Shown: positions 1 to 7,251, counted from the stretch's first letter. The stretch: 7,887 bases of DNA from CAZAMT01 sp964486145 (GCA_964486145.1 CAZAMT010000191.1:1-7887), one strand, 5' to 3'. The notes: generated by a model from the sequence alone, not told the origin. Made by a program: numbers and translations.

Positions 1-92
1 TTAGGAATTTATCGGCAGTGGCGGCATTTTTTGTTTACTTTTTTTTGCTGAAGAAAAAAAGTAAAAGCCCTTGCGGCTTGAGCATAAAATAA
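1..92. repeat. Probable dispersed Bacteroidota-type intergenic repeat with T/A-rich inverted repeat
   Basis: This stretch has no credible gene. Its core is a perfect 12-bp inverted repeat, positions 34-45 (TTTAC followed by seven T) pairing with 54-65, around an 8-base loop. A weaker 5-bp stem (65-69 with 75-79) follows. The segment is flanked by a GGCAGTGGCGGC block at 14-25. One frame (3-92) stays open to a TAA at 90-92 and reads as a low-complexity hydrophobic-then-lysine-rich string (AVAAFFVYFF, then LLKKKSK), with no start in view. From memory, very similar T-run/A-run hairpins with this GC-rich flank recur between genes in many Bacteroidota genomes and are sometimes wrongly annotated as small proteins. 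Whether it is a repeat in this genome cannot be shown from one copy, and the window edge cuts its left side. Confidence 0.5.
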
Positions 93-95
93 ACC

Positions 96-115
96 TGTCC
101 GGTTTTTTCCGGACA
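96..115. terminator. Short perfect hairpin, possible terminator of an upstream gene
   Basis: TGTCCGG (96-102) pairs perfectly with CCGGACA (109-115) around a six-T loop. On the plus strand it is followed within about ten bases by a T-rich run (123-132), and on the minus strand by GGTTTATTTTA, so either strand could use it. The stem is short (7 bp) but GC-rich against an AT-rich background. It sits between the repeat-like left edge and the four-gene operon. It may separate the operon from whatever lies to the left. The T-tract is interrupted and not immediately adjacent, so terminator activity is an inference. Confidence 0.4.
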
Positions 116-273
116 CCAATGAATTTTTATATATGTTGGCAATCGGCCTGATTAACAGATTTTATAAAGTCCTGGTTCATCAAAATGGCCGATTATTCTA
201 TGATTCGTATAAATTAAAAATTCCTTGGATTCATAAAGGTTTTGATTACATTTACCGACAATTTTCAACAAAA

Positions 274-1026
274 ATGATGCGGATTTTTTATTTTCAGAGG
301 TTTATTCTTTTGAGTATTATTGTTTTGTTAATTTCTGCAAACCCGGGGGTAGCTCAGAATAACACCAAACCCTTCCATATTAACAATCAATGGAACGAAT
401 TACACCTGGAAAAATCCAGCCGGGAAGATCCTTTATTAGTGAACGGCAGATTATACCGTTTATTCAAACCAAATGCACAAAACGATCCGTTTCTTTTCTC
501 AACAAGCTGGCATCCGGCTACTGTTTATGTAAAAGGACAAACCTTTCCGAACAGGCAGGTAAAATATGACATCTACCAGGATGCCCTTATTCTTAAAATA
601 CAAAATGCCACGGCTAATTATGATCAAATCCGTTTGAATGGATCATTTGTTGATTCATTCCTCATGGCCGACAACCATAAATTTATTCACAGTAGAAACC
701 TGGGATTTTCTGATCTTAATGTTAATTATGTTGAAATGATTGCAGCGGGAAGGATTTCAATGGTAAGGACACATAAAAAAGGGTTTATTGAAATATACAA
801 CAATTTCGCTCCTCAGGGTTCTTACGGGGATACAAATTCTAAAGAATATCTGATTCAAAATGGTAAGCTAATCAACGTTTCCAAAAAACGCCTGTACCTG
901 CGTGCATTTGACGACAATAAAAGAACGATTAGAAAGTACATGAGAAAAAATGACATTGTTTATCGAAAAGTAACAAAAAATCAATTGATTAATTTAATGA
1001 ATTATTGCAATGCACTGGTTGAATAA
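274..1026 (+). CDS. Small secreted protein of unknown function, first gene of the operon
   Basis: I do not recognise a named family. The frame is open from an ATG at 133, but I place the start at 274 (or the adjacent ATG at 277). From there the protein (250 residues) begins with a typical signal peptide: basic start, hydrophobic core at about residues 9-22, and a likely cut near VAQ (26-28). The longer start would bury this signal 47 residues inside. The mature part looks beta-rich. It includes a segment near 81-110 (VYVKGQTFPN, VKYDIYQDAL) that resembles a motif I have seen in secreted Bacteroidota hypothetical proteins. It ends in a basic helical tail (214-247, RKYMRKN then LMNYCNAL). There are no catalytic motifs and only one mature cysteine. 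It overlaps the receptor gene by 17 bases, so a shared mRNA and a function at the cell envelope linked to the receptor are likely. A periplasmic or surface location is inferred. Confidence 0.75.
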   Translation: MMRIFYFQRFILLSIIVLLISANPGVAQNNTKPFHINNQWNELHLEKSSREDPLLVNGRLYRLFKPNAQNDPFLFSTSWHPATVYVKGQTFPNRQVKYDIYQDALILKIQNATANYDQIRLNGSFVDSFLMADNHKFIHSRNLGFSDLNVNYVEMIAAGRISMVRTHKKGFIEIYNNFAPQGSYGDTNSKEYLIQNGKLINVSKKRLYLRAFDDNKRTIRKYMRKNDIVYRKVTKNQLINLMNYCNALVE

Positions 1027-3781
1027 AACTACTGGCCTTATTTTGCTTCTGGTTATTTGTTTACAGAATATTTCTTATGGCCAGAAAAACATTTATGTTT
1101 CTAATGATTTGGATGGAATGTCCTGGAATAGTTTTATAAACTATCTTGAAGAAGAACAACAATACCGGATATTTTATGTGGATACCATTGTGGAAGATTT
1201 TCAGGTAAAGATAGATAAAGACAGTACCCTTCTAAACGAAGTTTTAAGAAATAACTTTGCTCCACAGATCCATGTGACCATGGATGTAGATAATAATATA
1301 TTTTTTTCAAAAAAGCAACTCGTTACCTCACTTCCAGAAGATTTTTTTGATGTTGTAGTACAAAGAAATGAATCAGCAAAGCAGGTGCATAAGGATGAGG
1401 GCTTTTTAAGGGCTGAAGATGAGTATATAGCGCGTCAGGTGGTTATTGGAGAAGGTAATAATGGTCATTCAGGGAAAGTCTCCGTTAACGGTTACCTGAC
1501 GAATGAGGAGAGCGGAGAACCGGTGATTGGTGGTACGCTGTTTATTGAAGAACTTGAAGCCGGTACCGTAACAAATCCGCAAGGTTTTTACAACTTACAG
1601 ATACCTACCGGAATATATACGCTTGAAATTCAAAGCATTGGCAGGAAAACTGAAAAAATTGAAATAGATGTTCGATCATCCGGAAGACTTGATATCCAGT
1701 TGGAACAAGAACTGGTGGCTCTGGAAGAAGTGGTAGTGACTGCCGAAAAATTTCACAATGTTAAAAGTACACAGATGGGTTTTGAAAAATTATCGGCCAA
1801 AACCGTAAAAGAAATACCACTTGTACTTGGCGAAAGGGATATTGTAAAAATTGCCCTTATGCTTCCCGGTATTCAGTCAGTTGGAGAGGGGACATCCGGA
1901 TTTAATGTACGTGGAAGTCCGGCCGACCAAAACATGTTTTACATTAACAATGTGCCGGTTTACAATACATCACATCTTTTTGGATTCTTTTCAGCATTTA
2001 ATTCTGATGCCATCAATGAATTTTCATTATACAAAAGTAATATACCTGCCGAATATGGTGGCAGGTTAGCTTCCATCTTTAATGTGACAACCAAAAAGGG
2101 CAACAACAAGAATTTTTCAGCTAGAGGCGGGATCAGTCCGATTACCGGACATGTACTGGTAGAAGGGCCAATTAAAAAGGATAAAGCAAGTGTACTCGTG
2201 GGATTGCGTTCATCTTATTCCAACTGGTTACTCGGTCTGGTTGAAGACCCCGATATCCGCAACAGTAGCGCCTGGTTTGGTGATTTTATTGCCAACATTA
2301 ACGTAGACATTAGCGATAAAAGCAAAATGCAGTTGTTTGCTTATAGTAGCCGCGATAATGTACAACTGGCCTCTGAAATTGATAATAAGTACGGAACAAC
2401 GGGTGCATCGGCAACATGGAACCGTATTGTTAGAAACAAACATACCTTCAGCATTTCAGGCATTTACAGCAAATATGATTATACAGAGACAAATTACTCC
2501 GTTCCAATAAACTCCTATAAGCATAGTTATGGTCTTGAACACTACGAAGCCAAATCATCAATAACGCTCAGGCCAATGAATAACCTTACCATTCATGGAG
2601 GGTTGAATTCAGTGCTGTATAAAGTGGACCTGGGAAGCCATGAACCCTTTGGTGAAGAATCAAATGTAATTGGGGTTGAATTGACTGAAGAACAAGGACT
2701 TGAAACCGGTCTGTTTCTTGATAATACCTGGGAAATATCTCCAAAATTTGCTGTCAATGCAGGTCTGCGATACAATTATTACCAATTTTTGGGACCACAG
2801 GATGTTATTTTATATGAAAATGGCGTTGAGAAGCGCACTTCGAGTATTGCCGATACCGTTTCATATGAGGGCAATAAAACAATTAAATCGTATAACCGGC
2901 CAGACTTAAGGCTAAGTGGTAAATACGAATTGTTTGATAATTTATCGGTCAAATTTAGCTACAACGAAACTTACCAGAACATTTTTATGCTTTCAAATAC
3001 GATTGCAATATCACCTACCGACAAATGGAAGCTGAGTGATTATCACATAAAACCCATGCGGGGCAAACAGTTTGCAGGGGGAATATATTCCAACTTTGCA
3101 CGAAACAAAATTGAAACATCGGCGGAAGTTTATTTAAAACAGGTAAGTAATCAGGTTGACTATAAAGACGGTGCGGATGTATTGATCTCAAAATACCCGG
3201 AGACGCAGGTATTACAGGGAGATCTGGAGTCCTATGGTTTGGAACTTATGCTGCGTAAGCCTTTCGGACGATTTAACGGCTGGTTGAATTACACGTACTC
3301 AAGTGCTAAAATGCATATTGATGGAGATATTCCAGGAAATGCAATCAATTTTGGAAATCCGTATCCTGCAAATCATGATAAACCACATGCGGTTAATCTT
3401 GTAGCGAATTACAAATTTTCACGAAGACTCAGCATATCCTGGAATACGGTGTACTCTACGGGCAGACCCATAACTTTTCCTGCTGCGGTGTATTACATCA
3501 ATAATGATGAAATACTTCATTATTCAAAAAGAAACGAGTACCGACTACCGGATTATTTCAGGATGGACATCTCAGTTAACCTCGAGGGAAATCTCTTATC
3601 AAAGAAATTTGCGCATGGTTCGTGGATGTTTTCAGTATATAACCTCACAGGCAGAAAGAATGCATACTCTGTTTTTTTTAAAAATGAAGAAGGCAGGATT
3701 AATGGCTACAAACTATCCATATTTGGGCAACCCATTATAACCATCACATATAACTTCAAACTGGGAAATTATGCAAGTTAA
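1010..3781 (+). CDS. TonB-dependent outer-membrane receptor with STN-like and carboxypeptidase-like N-terminal domains
   Basis: Predicted energy-coupled importer in the outer membrane; the ligand is unknown. The 923-residue protein starts with a signal peptide (1-25, cut near SYGQ). Residues about 36-105 look like an STN domain, as found in receptors that signal to FecR-type anti-sigma factors. A charged linker (111-156) follows, then a carboxypeptidase D-like beta-sandwich (about 157-233, with EPVIGGTLFIEE and GTVTNPQGFYNL). EEVVVTAEK (239-247) fits the usual Bacteroidota TonB-box position. The plug spans about 255-366, with GFNVRGSPADQNMFYINNVPV at 297-317 and PAEYGGRLAS at 346-355. The rest forms the barrel, closing on an aromatic-rich strand (ITITYNF) but running six residues beyond, where the gene overlaps the next start. 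It overlaps the preceding gene by 17 bases and the following one by 11, implying translational coupling. The length and domain order are normal for the family. It is not a classic SusC, since no SusD follows. Confidence 0.95.
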   Translation: MHWLNKTTGLILLLVICLQNISYGQKNIYVSNDLDGMSWNSFINYLEEEQQYRIFYVDTIVEDFQVKIDKDSTLLNEVLRNNFAPQIHVTMDVDNNIFFSKKQLVTSLPEDFFDVVVQRNESAKQVHKDEGFLRAEDEYIARQVVIGEGNNGHSGKVSVNGYLTNEESGEPVIGGTLFIEELEAGTVTNPQGFYNLQIPTGIYTLEIQSIGRKTEKIEIDVRSSGRLDIQLEQELVALEEVVVTAEKFHNVKSTQMGFEKLSAKTVKEIPLVLGERDIVKIALMLPGIQSVGEGTSGFNVRGSPADQNMFYINNVPVYNTSHLFGFFSAFNSDAINEFSLYKSNIPAEYGGRLASIFNVTTKKGNNKNFSARGGISPITGHVLVEGPIKKDKASVLVGLRSSYSNWLLGLVEDPDIRNSSAWFGDFIANINVDISDKSKMQLFAYSSRDNVQLASEIDNKYGTTGASATWNRIVRNKHTFSISGIYSKYDYTETNYSVPINSYKHSYGLEHYEAKSSITLRPMNNLTIHGGLNSVLYKVDLGSHEPFGEESNVIGVELTEEQGLETGLFLDNTWEISPKFAVNAGLRYNYYQFLGPQDVILYENGVEKRTSSIADTVSYEGNKTIKSYNRPDLRLSGKYELFDNLSVKFSYNETYQNIFMLSNTIAISPTDKWKLSDYHIKPMRGKQFAGGIYSNFARNKIETSAEVYLKQVSNQVDYKDGADVLISKYPETQVLQGDLESYGLELMLRKPFGRFNGWLNYTYSSAKMHIDGDIPGNAINFGNPYPANHDKPHAVNLVANYKFSRRLSISWNTVYSTGRPITFPAAVYYINNDEILHYSKRNEYRLPDYFRMDISVNLEGNLLSKKFAHGSWMFSVYNLTGRKNAYSVFFKNEEGRINGYKLSIFGQPIITITYNFKLGNYAS

Positions 3782-4913
3782 ACACTATATTTACCTGCTT
3801 TTTATTATTGCATTTGGTTCCTCATGTCTGGAAAGATACTGGCCGGATGTTGATAAATACGATGAACTTCTCGTAGTTGACGGTCTCATATCGGATGCCC
3901 CGGGGCCATATCAGGTGAAACTATCTCTTTCATCAAACCTGGATGAATTGATTTATAATCCTTTACCAAATGCGGTTGTAACCATTGAAGATGATCTTGG
4001 TAACCTGATACATCTTTCAGAATCCGGTAAAGGAAACTATGAGACACCTGCCGAATTTCAAGCAGCTACTGGAAGGAGCTACAGGCTTCTGGTGCAGACA
4101 CCAGAAGGAGGAGATTATGAAACCGAATTTCAACAATTGAAGGAAGCCCCTGAAATTGATTCCCTTTACGCTGATGCAGAGATACGGGATACAAGAAATC
4201 CGGACCAACCCATTGGTGGTTATCAATTTTTTGTGGATGTGAAGCCAGAGAACAATGAAGAAGGTTTTTATTTCTGGAGAATGGAGGAAGCTTATATGTA
4301 CAGGTCTGCTTTCTATATTAATTATATTTATGACGGGACCATGCGTGAAATGTTTAATACAGACAGCGTATATCTTTGCTATGGTCAGGGAAAAAGAAGC
4401 GAAATTTACACCTGTGATACTAAGAATCTAACAGATAAGAATATTGATCAATTACCACTGACATTTGTGTCAAATCAAACACCAAGATTAAGCATGAGGT
4501 ACTGTTTGTTAGTTAAACAGTATTTTATTAGTGAAGAAGCCTATCATTACTGGAATGGCATTGAAAAACAACGTGGTGATCAGGGATCGTTGTATTCAAA
4601 ACAACCGTACCAGATTGCCGGTAACTTAAAAAACAAGAGCAATCCAGAAGAACCGGTACTGGGATTTTTTATTGTCGGAGGGGTGAAGGAAAAGAAAATA
4701 TTTGTGAGCCGACCAGCCGGTGTTCCGATTTTTATATTTACATGTGCACCTGATGAAGATCTCATTGGTTATTTGGCCGATATCCCCGAAAGTGAATATC
4801 CTGTTTATTTTTTCCTTACCGCAGCGGGGGCATTTGCAAGTTCAAGTGATTACTGTTTTGACTGTACCCTGAGGGGGGGCAGTCTTGAAAAACCAGATTT
4901 TTGGGATGATTAA
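3771..4913 (+). CDS. DUF4249 family lipoprotein, partner of the TonB-dependent receptor
   Basis: A 380-residue predicted lipoprotein. The N terminus is short and hydrophobic and ends at FGSSC (15-19), where Cys19 would be lipidated; this lipobox is loose but usual for the family. The family is recognised from LLVVDGLISDAPGPYQVKLS (33-52), a beta-sandwich-like N-terminal region up to about residue 120, and the C-terminal CFDCTLRGG (362-370) followed by KPDFW. Other cysteines (203, 215, 245, 325) may form disulfides in the periplasm or at the surface. DUF4249 genes commonly sit directly after TonB-dependent receptors in Bacteroidota, but their function is not established; a ligand-capture or receptor-assembly role is inferred. 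The start codon lies inside the end of the receptor gene (11-base overlap), which supports coupled translation. A run of seven G at 4873-4879 encodes part of the conserved RGG and is unusual in this AT-rich DNA. Confidence 0.9.
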   Translation: MQVKHYIYLLFIIAFGSSCLERYWPDVDKYDELLVVDGLISDAPGPYQVKLSLSSNLDELIYNPLPNAVVTIEDDLGNLIHLSESGKGNYETPAEFQAATGRSYRLLVQTPEGGDYETEFQQLKEAPEIDSLYADAEIRDTRNPDQPIGGYQFFVDVKPENNEEGFYFWRMEEAYMYRSAFYINYIYDGTMREMFNTDSVYLCYGQGKRSEIYTCDTKNLTDKNIDQLPLTFVSNQTPRLSMRYCLLVKQYFISEEAYHYWNGIEKQRGDQGSLYSKQPYQIAGNLKNKSNPEEPVLGFFIVGGVKEKKIFVSRPAGVPIFIFTCAPDEDLIGYLADIPESEYPVYFFLTAAGAFASSSDYCFDCTLRGGSLEKPDFWDD

Positions 4914-4925
4914 GCAAACATTGTC

Positions 4926-7226
4926 ATGAATAAAAATTTAGTATTAATTTCTACCATTGTATTGATTAGCATAGGATGCGGGGCGACAGCGATAAGCAGG
5001 GAAATGAAACCTGAAAGAATATACCATATCACCGATAGGAATTATTATATTTCAGGAGAGAAAATATGGTTCGAGGCATTTGTTCGACCTCCGCTTGACA
5101 GTACTTTTCAAAGCAGAATATTGTATCTTGAAATTTACGATGAGAAAAAGGACATCGTTCATCAGCAAAAATTTAATCTCAACAATTTCAAGGCAACCGG
5201 ATATGTGGATTTACCAGATAACATCCGGTCAGGAAATTATATCATGCGCACATACACGTTGTATCAACGAAATTTTTCTCCATGGAATTATTTTCATTCC
5301 ATGATAACAATAATAAATCCAAAGCAACCGCTTTCTGATTCGAAGGAAAAGAAACCTGGCTTTTTAATTGGCTCAGATGATATGAACCAATCCTATTCGG
5401 TTTACGTTGGTAAAACCTATCTGGATATGAAACCGGTCAAAGCATGGGTTTCCGCACAGGACACGCTGGTTGGGATTGTACCTGTGAAATTGTTCGAAAG
5501 CGGTCTGGCAACATTTCATTTGAACGGAGATATAAGCGACTCCTACCGGTTCAACATGTTAGTGGCAAATCAGGATACCCTGTCACATAACTTTCAGGTG
5601 AATGAAAAAAAGGGAATCAGTTTAATTGTGCAATTGAATAACGGACTGTTTGAGGTTTCATACGATAATCCAAAAAAGGCCAAAGGAGATTATGTTTTTA
5701 AAGTCTGGGATGAAACCGGGCAAAAAATAGAAAAGCAGGTTACCCTGGCAAATCAAAGCGGGACTGTAGATGTGATAGCAGCAGAGAAGTTTGAGGATGG
5801 GTATGTTGCATTCTTACTGGAAAAACGCGATGGTCAAAAAGTATCTGGAAAACTGGGTTTTAATTATCTGGATGATGATACAATAATTTCAATTGAAACC
5901 GGACATAATAAACTCAATCCCAAAAGGCGAATGGAGTTTTCTTTTCAGTCAAACGGCGTATTGGATGAGGCAAATGTCAGGATGGTCAAAAAAAATACGC
6001 TTTACAATAAGGGCCAGGAAATAGCCTCCCTGATTTATAATCCATCCCTTGCAAAAAACAGCCTGTTTGATGGTACATTAACCAGGAACGATATGAAACT
6101 GATATTACCATTGCTGGAGGAAAAGGTAATTGAAGAATTGAAATCCCAGGATTCACGCGCAAAAAATCAGGTATTTTTACCTGAAACAGATGGTTTAAAC
6201 CTTCGCGCCATTGCTCGAAATAAAAATACCCTGGAGCCTGTTGAAAACGTCCCGGTTTATCTTTCCGTGTTGGATAAAGGAGGTTATTTCATACCAAGAT
6301 ATTCCGGTGCAAATGGTGAATTAAATTATACCTTGTATAACCTCGAAGGCGAACAAAATATTTTTCTTACGATTCCCCAGGAATACAAGGATTCTGTAGA
6401 GGTGCTTATTGAAAATGATTTTGCTGTTTCAATGGTTGGTTTTACTGTTCCTCCTTTACATTTGAAACCTTCGGATAAGTCATTTATTGAAGATTTATCG
6501 CTATCATCACAGATACATGCATTGTCAAATTTTGAGACAATAAGCAGGGAAAGTTTAACAGCGTTGCCGGATAAGTTTTACGGAGAACCGGAAAGTCATG
6601 TTAGGTTGAAGGATTACATTGATCTTCCGACTCTTGAGGAGGTATTCCATGAAATTGTAATGAATGCAATCGTTAGGAAACGGAAAGGCAGTCCATATTT
6701 TGTATTGTATGAAAATCACAATCTGTATGCTTACAAAGATCCGTTGGTATTACTGGATAACGTGCCCGTCTTCAATTACAGTGAATTGCTGGAAATCGCA
6801 CCATCAAAGATTGATTACATCGATGTTGTAAATGGTATTTACATTGTCGGAAATTCTGTTTTCAGAGGGATTATAAGCATTTACACGTATAAATCGGATT
6901 TTGGTGGTTATACGTTTCCGGATGAAGTTGTTTATGCGAAATATTTGACATCAACCCCGAAAACCCAACAAATGTATAACAGTACAAACAAAGGAAATGA
7001 TTACCGTGCCGATTTTAGAAATCTTGTATTTTTTCAGAGCATATCAAACGGTGAAAGCTCAACAATTAATTTGCCGGATAATACAGGTGATTTTAAAGTT
7101 CTGGTAAGAGGAATGAACCATGACGGAACATTGATTCGAAAAGAGAAAAGTATTAAAATAAAAAAGGAAAGTCACCAGGATTTAACCCACTTTCCTTTGC
7201 ACATTCCTGTTTCTTCAACCTGGTGA
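4926..7226 (+). CDS. Exported multidomain protein with MG2-like N-terminal domain and barrel-less TonB-plug-like domain
   Basis: A 766-residue envelope protein whose role is unknown. The export signal is 1-22. It contains ISIGC (14-18), so lipidation at Cys18 is possible, but position -3 is Ser rather than Leu/Val/Ile, and a normal cut after ATA (20-22) is also plausible. Residues about 28-133 resemble an alpha-2-macroglobulin MG2 domain (RIYHITDRNYYISGEKIWFE). The middle (about 150-500) looks like several beta-sandwich modules. Residues about 565-655 resemble a TonB-receptor plug: TLEEVFHEIV, PLVLLDNVPVF (605-615), IAPSKIDYIDVV, FRGIISIYT (646-654). Another macroglobulin-like strand set follows (about 692-735, DFRNLVFF, TGDFKVLVRG). 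No barrel and no thioester motif are visible. The last 19 residues are encoded by the terminator hairpin region and look unlike a domain. It lies 12 bases after the DUF4249 gene, in the same operon. Confidence 0.82.
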   Translation: MNKNLVLISTIVLISIGCGATAISREMKPERIYHITDRNYYISGEKIWFEAFVRPPLDSTFQSRILYLEIYDEKKDIVHQQKFNLNNFKATGYVDLPDNIRSGNYIMRTYTLYQRNFSPWNYFHSMITIINPKQPLSDSKEKKPGFLIGSDDMNQSYSVYVGKTYLDMKPVKAWVSAQDTLVGIVPVKLFESGLATFHLNGDISDSYRFNMLVANQDTLSHNFQVNEKKGISLIVQLNNGLFEVSYDNPKKAKGDYVFKVWDETGQKIEKQVTLANQSGTVDVIAAEKFEDGYVAFLLEKRDGQKVSGKLGFNYLDDDTIISIETGHNKLNPKRRMEFSFQSNGVLDEANVRMVKKNTLYNKGQEIASLIYNPSLAKNSLFDGTLTRNDMKLILPLLEEKVIEELKSQDSRAKNQVFLPETDGLNLRAIARNKNTLEPVENVPVYLSVLDKGGYFIPRYSGANGELNYTLYNLEGEQNIFLTIPQEYKDSVEVLIENDFAVSMVGFTVPPLHLKPSDKSFIEDLSLSSQIHALSNFETISRESLTALPDKFYGEPESHVRLKDYIDLPTLEEVFHEIVMNAIVRKRKGSPYFVLYENHNLYAYKDPLVLLDNVPVFNYSELLEIAPSKIDYIDVVNGIYIVGNSVFRGIISIYTYKSDFGGYTFPDEVVYAKYLTSTPKTQQMYNSTNKGNDYRADFRNLVFFQSISNGESSTINLPDNTGDFKVLVRGMNHDGTLIRKEKSIKIKKESHQDLTHFPLHIPVSSTW
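7163..7198. other. Alternative hairpin competing with the terminator stem
   Basis: AAAGGAAAGT (7163-7172) pairs perfectly over 10 bp with ACTTTCCTTT (7189-7198) around a 16-base loop. It uses six bases of the left arm of the 13-bp stem at 7167-7231, so the two structures exclude each other on the plus-strand transcript. It lies within the last codons of the upstream gene. A regulatory role is speculative; it could also be a chance result of A/G-rich codons facing a T/C-rich tail. Confidence 0.45.
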
Positions 7227-7231
7227 CTTTC
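7167..7231. terminator. Bidirectional terminator between convergent genes
   Basis: GAAAGTCACCAGG (7167-7179) and CCTGGTGACTTTC (7219-7231) form a perfect 13-bp inverted repeat around a 39-base interior. On the plus strand the stem is followed by T-rich TGTGATTATTATTTATTT. On the minus strand it is followed by CTTTTTTATTTT, an excellent U-tract. It therefore suits termination of both the four-gene operon and the converging FAS1 gene, whose stop codon ends about 20 bases away at 7252. The TGA of the plus-strand gene (7224-7226) lies in the right arm, so the whole loop is translated. The long loop is atypical for a simple intrinsic terminator. Confidence 0.75.
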
Positions 7232-7251
7232 TGTGATTATTATTTATTTAG

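Larger units (their letters stand above)
274..7226 (+). other. Predicted four-gene operon: secreted protein, TonB-dependent receptor, DUF4249 lipoprotein, MG2/plug-like protein
   Basis: Four plus-strand genes follow each other with junctions of -17, -11 and +12 bases and no room for internal promoters or terminators between them. All four products carry export signals, so the whole unit serves the cell envelope. It is bounded on the left by a short hairpin (96-115) and on the right by a strong hairpin at 7167-7231. No regulator gene is present within the unit. No convincing promoter could be fixed; the stretch 116-273 is the place to expect one. Co-transcription is inferred from spacing alone. 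Confidence 0.8.

Noticed and set aside
247..254. TACATTTA as a Bacteroidota -7 element (TAnnTTTG) before the first gene
   Set aside because: It has one mismatch, and the only upstream TTG-like -33 candidate (225-228) is poorly spaced; several equally weak matches exist in this AT-rich stretch.
133..273. Upstream in-frame extension of the first gene from the ATG at 133
   Set aside because: It would place the clear signal peptide 47 residues inside the protein. The extension has no domain character, so the start at 274 or 277 is preferred.
2228..2443. Minus-strand open frame of 71 codons, and similar antisense or out-of-frame ones elsewhere in the operon
   Set aside because: They lie wholly within well-supported plus-strand genes, lack domain features and have low-complexity or implausible composition; they are shadows of those genes.
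4500..4522. Hairpin TACTGTTT/AAACAGTA followed by TTTTATT inside the DUF4249 gene
   Set aside because: It is an eight-pair AT-rich stem in the middle of a conserved coding frame; most likely chance rather than an internal terminator.
5281..5303. Perfect 8-bp inverted repeat CATGGAAT/ATTCCATG with 7-base loop
   Set aside because: It lies inside the coding frame of the MG2-like domain, has no T-tract and no relation to a gene boundary; chance is likely.
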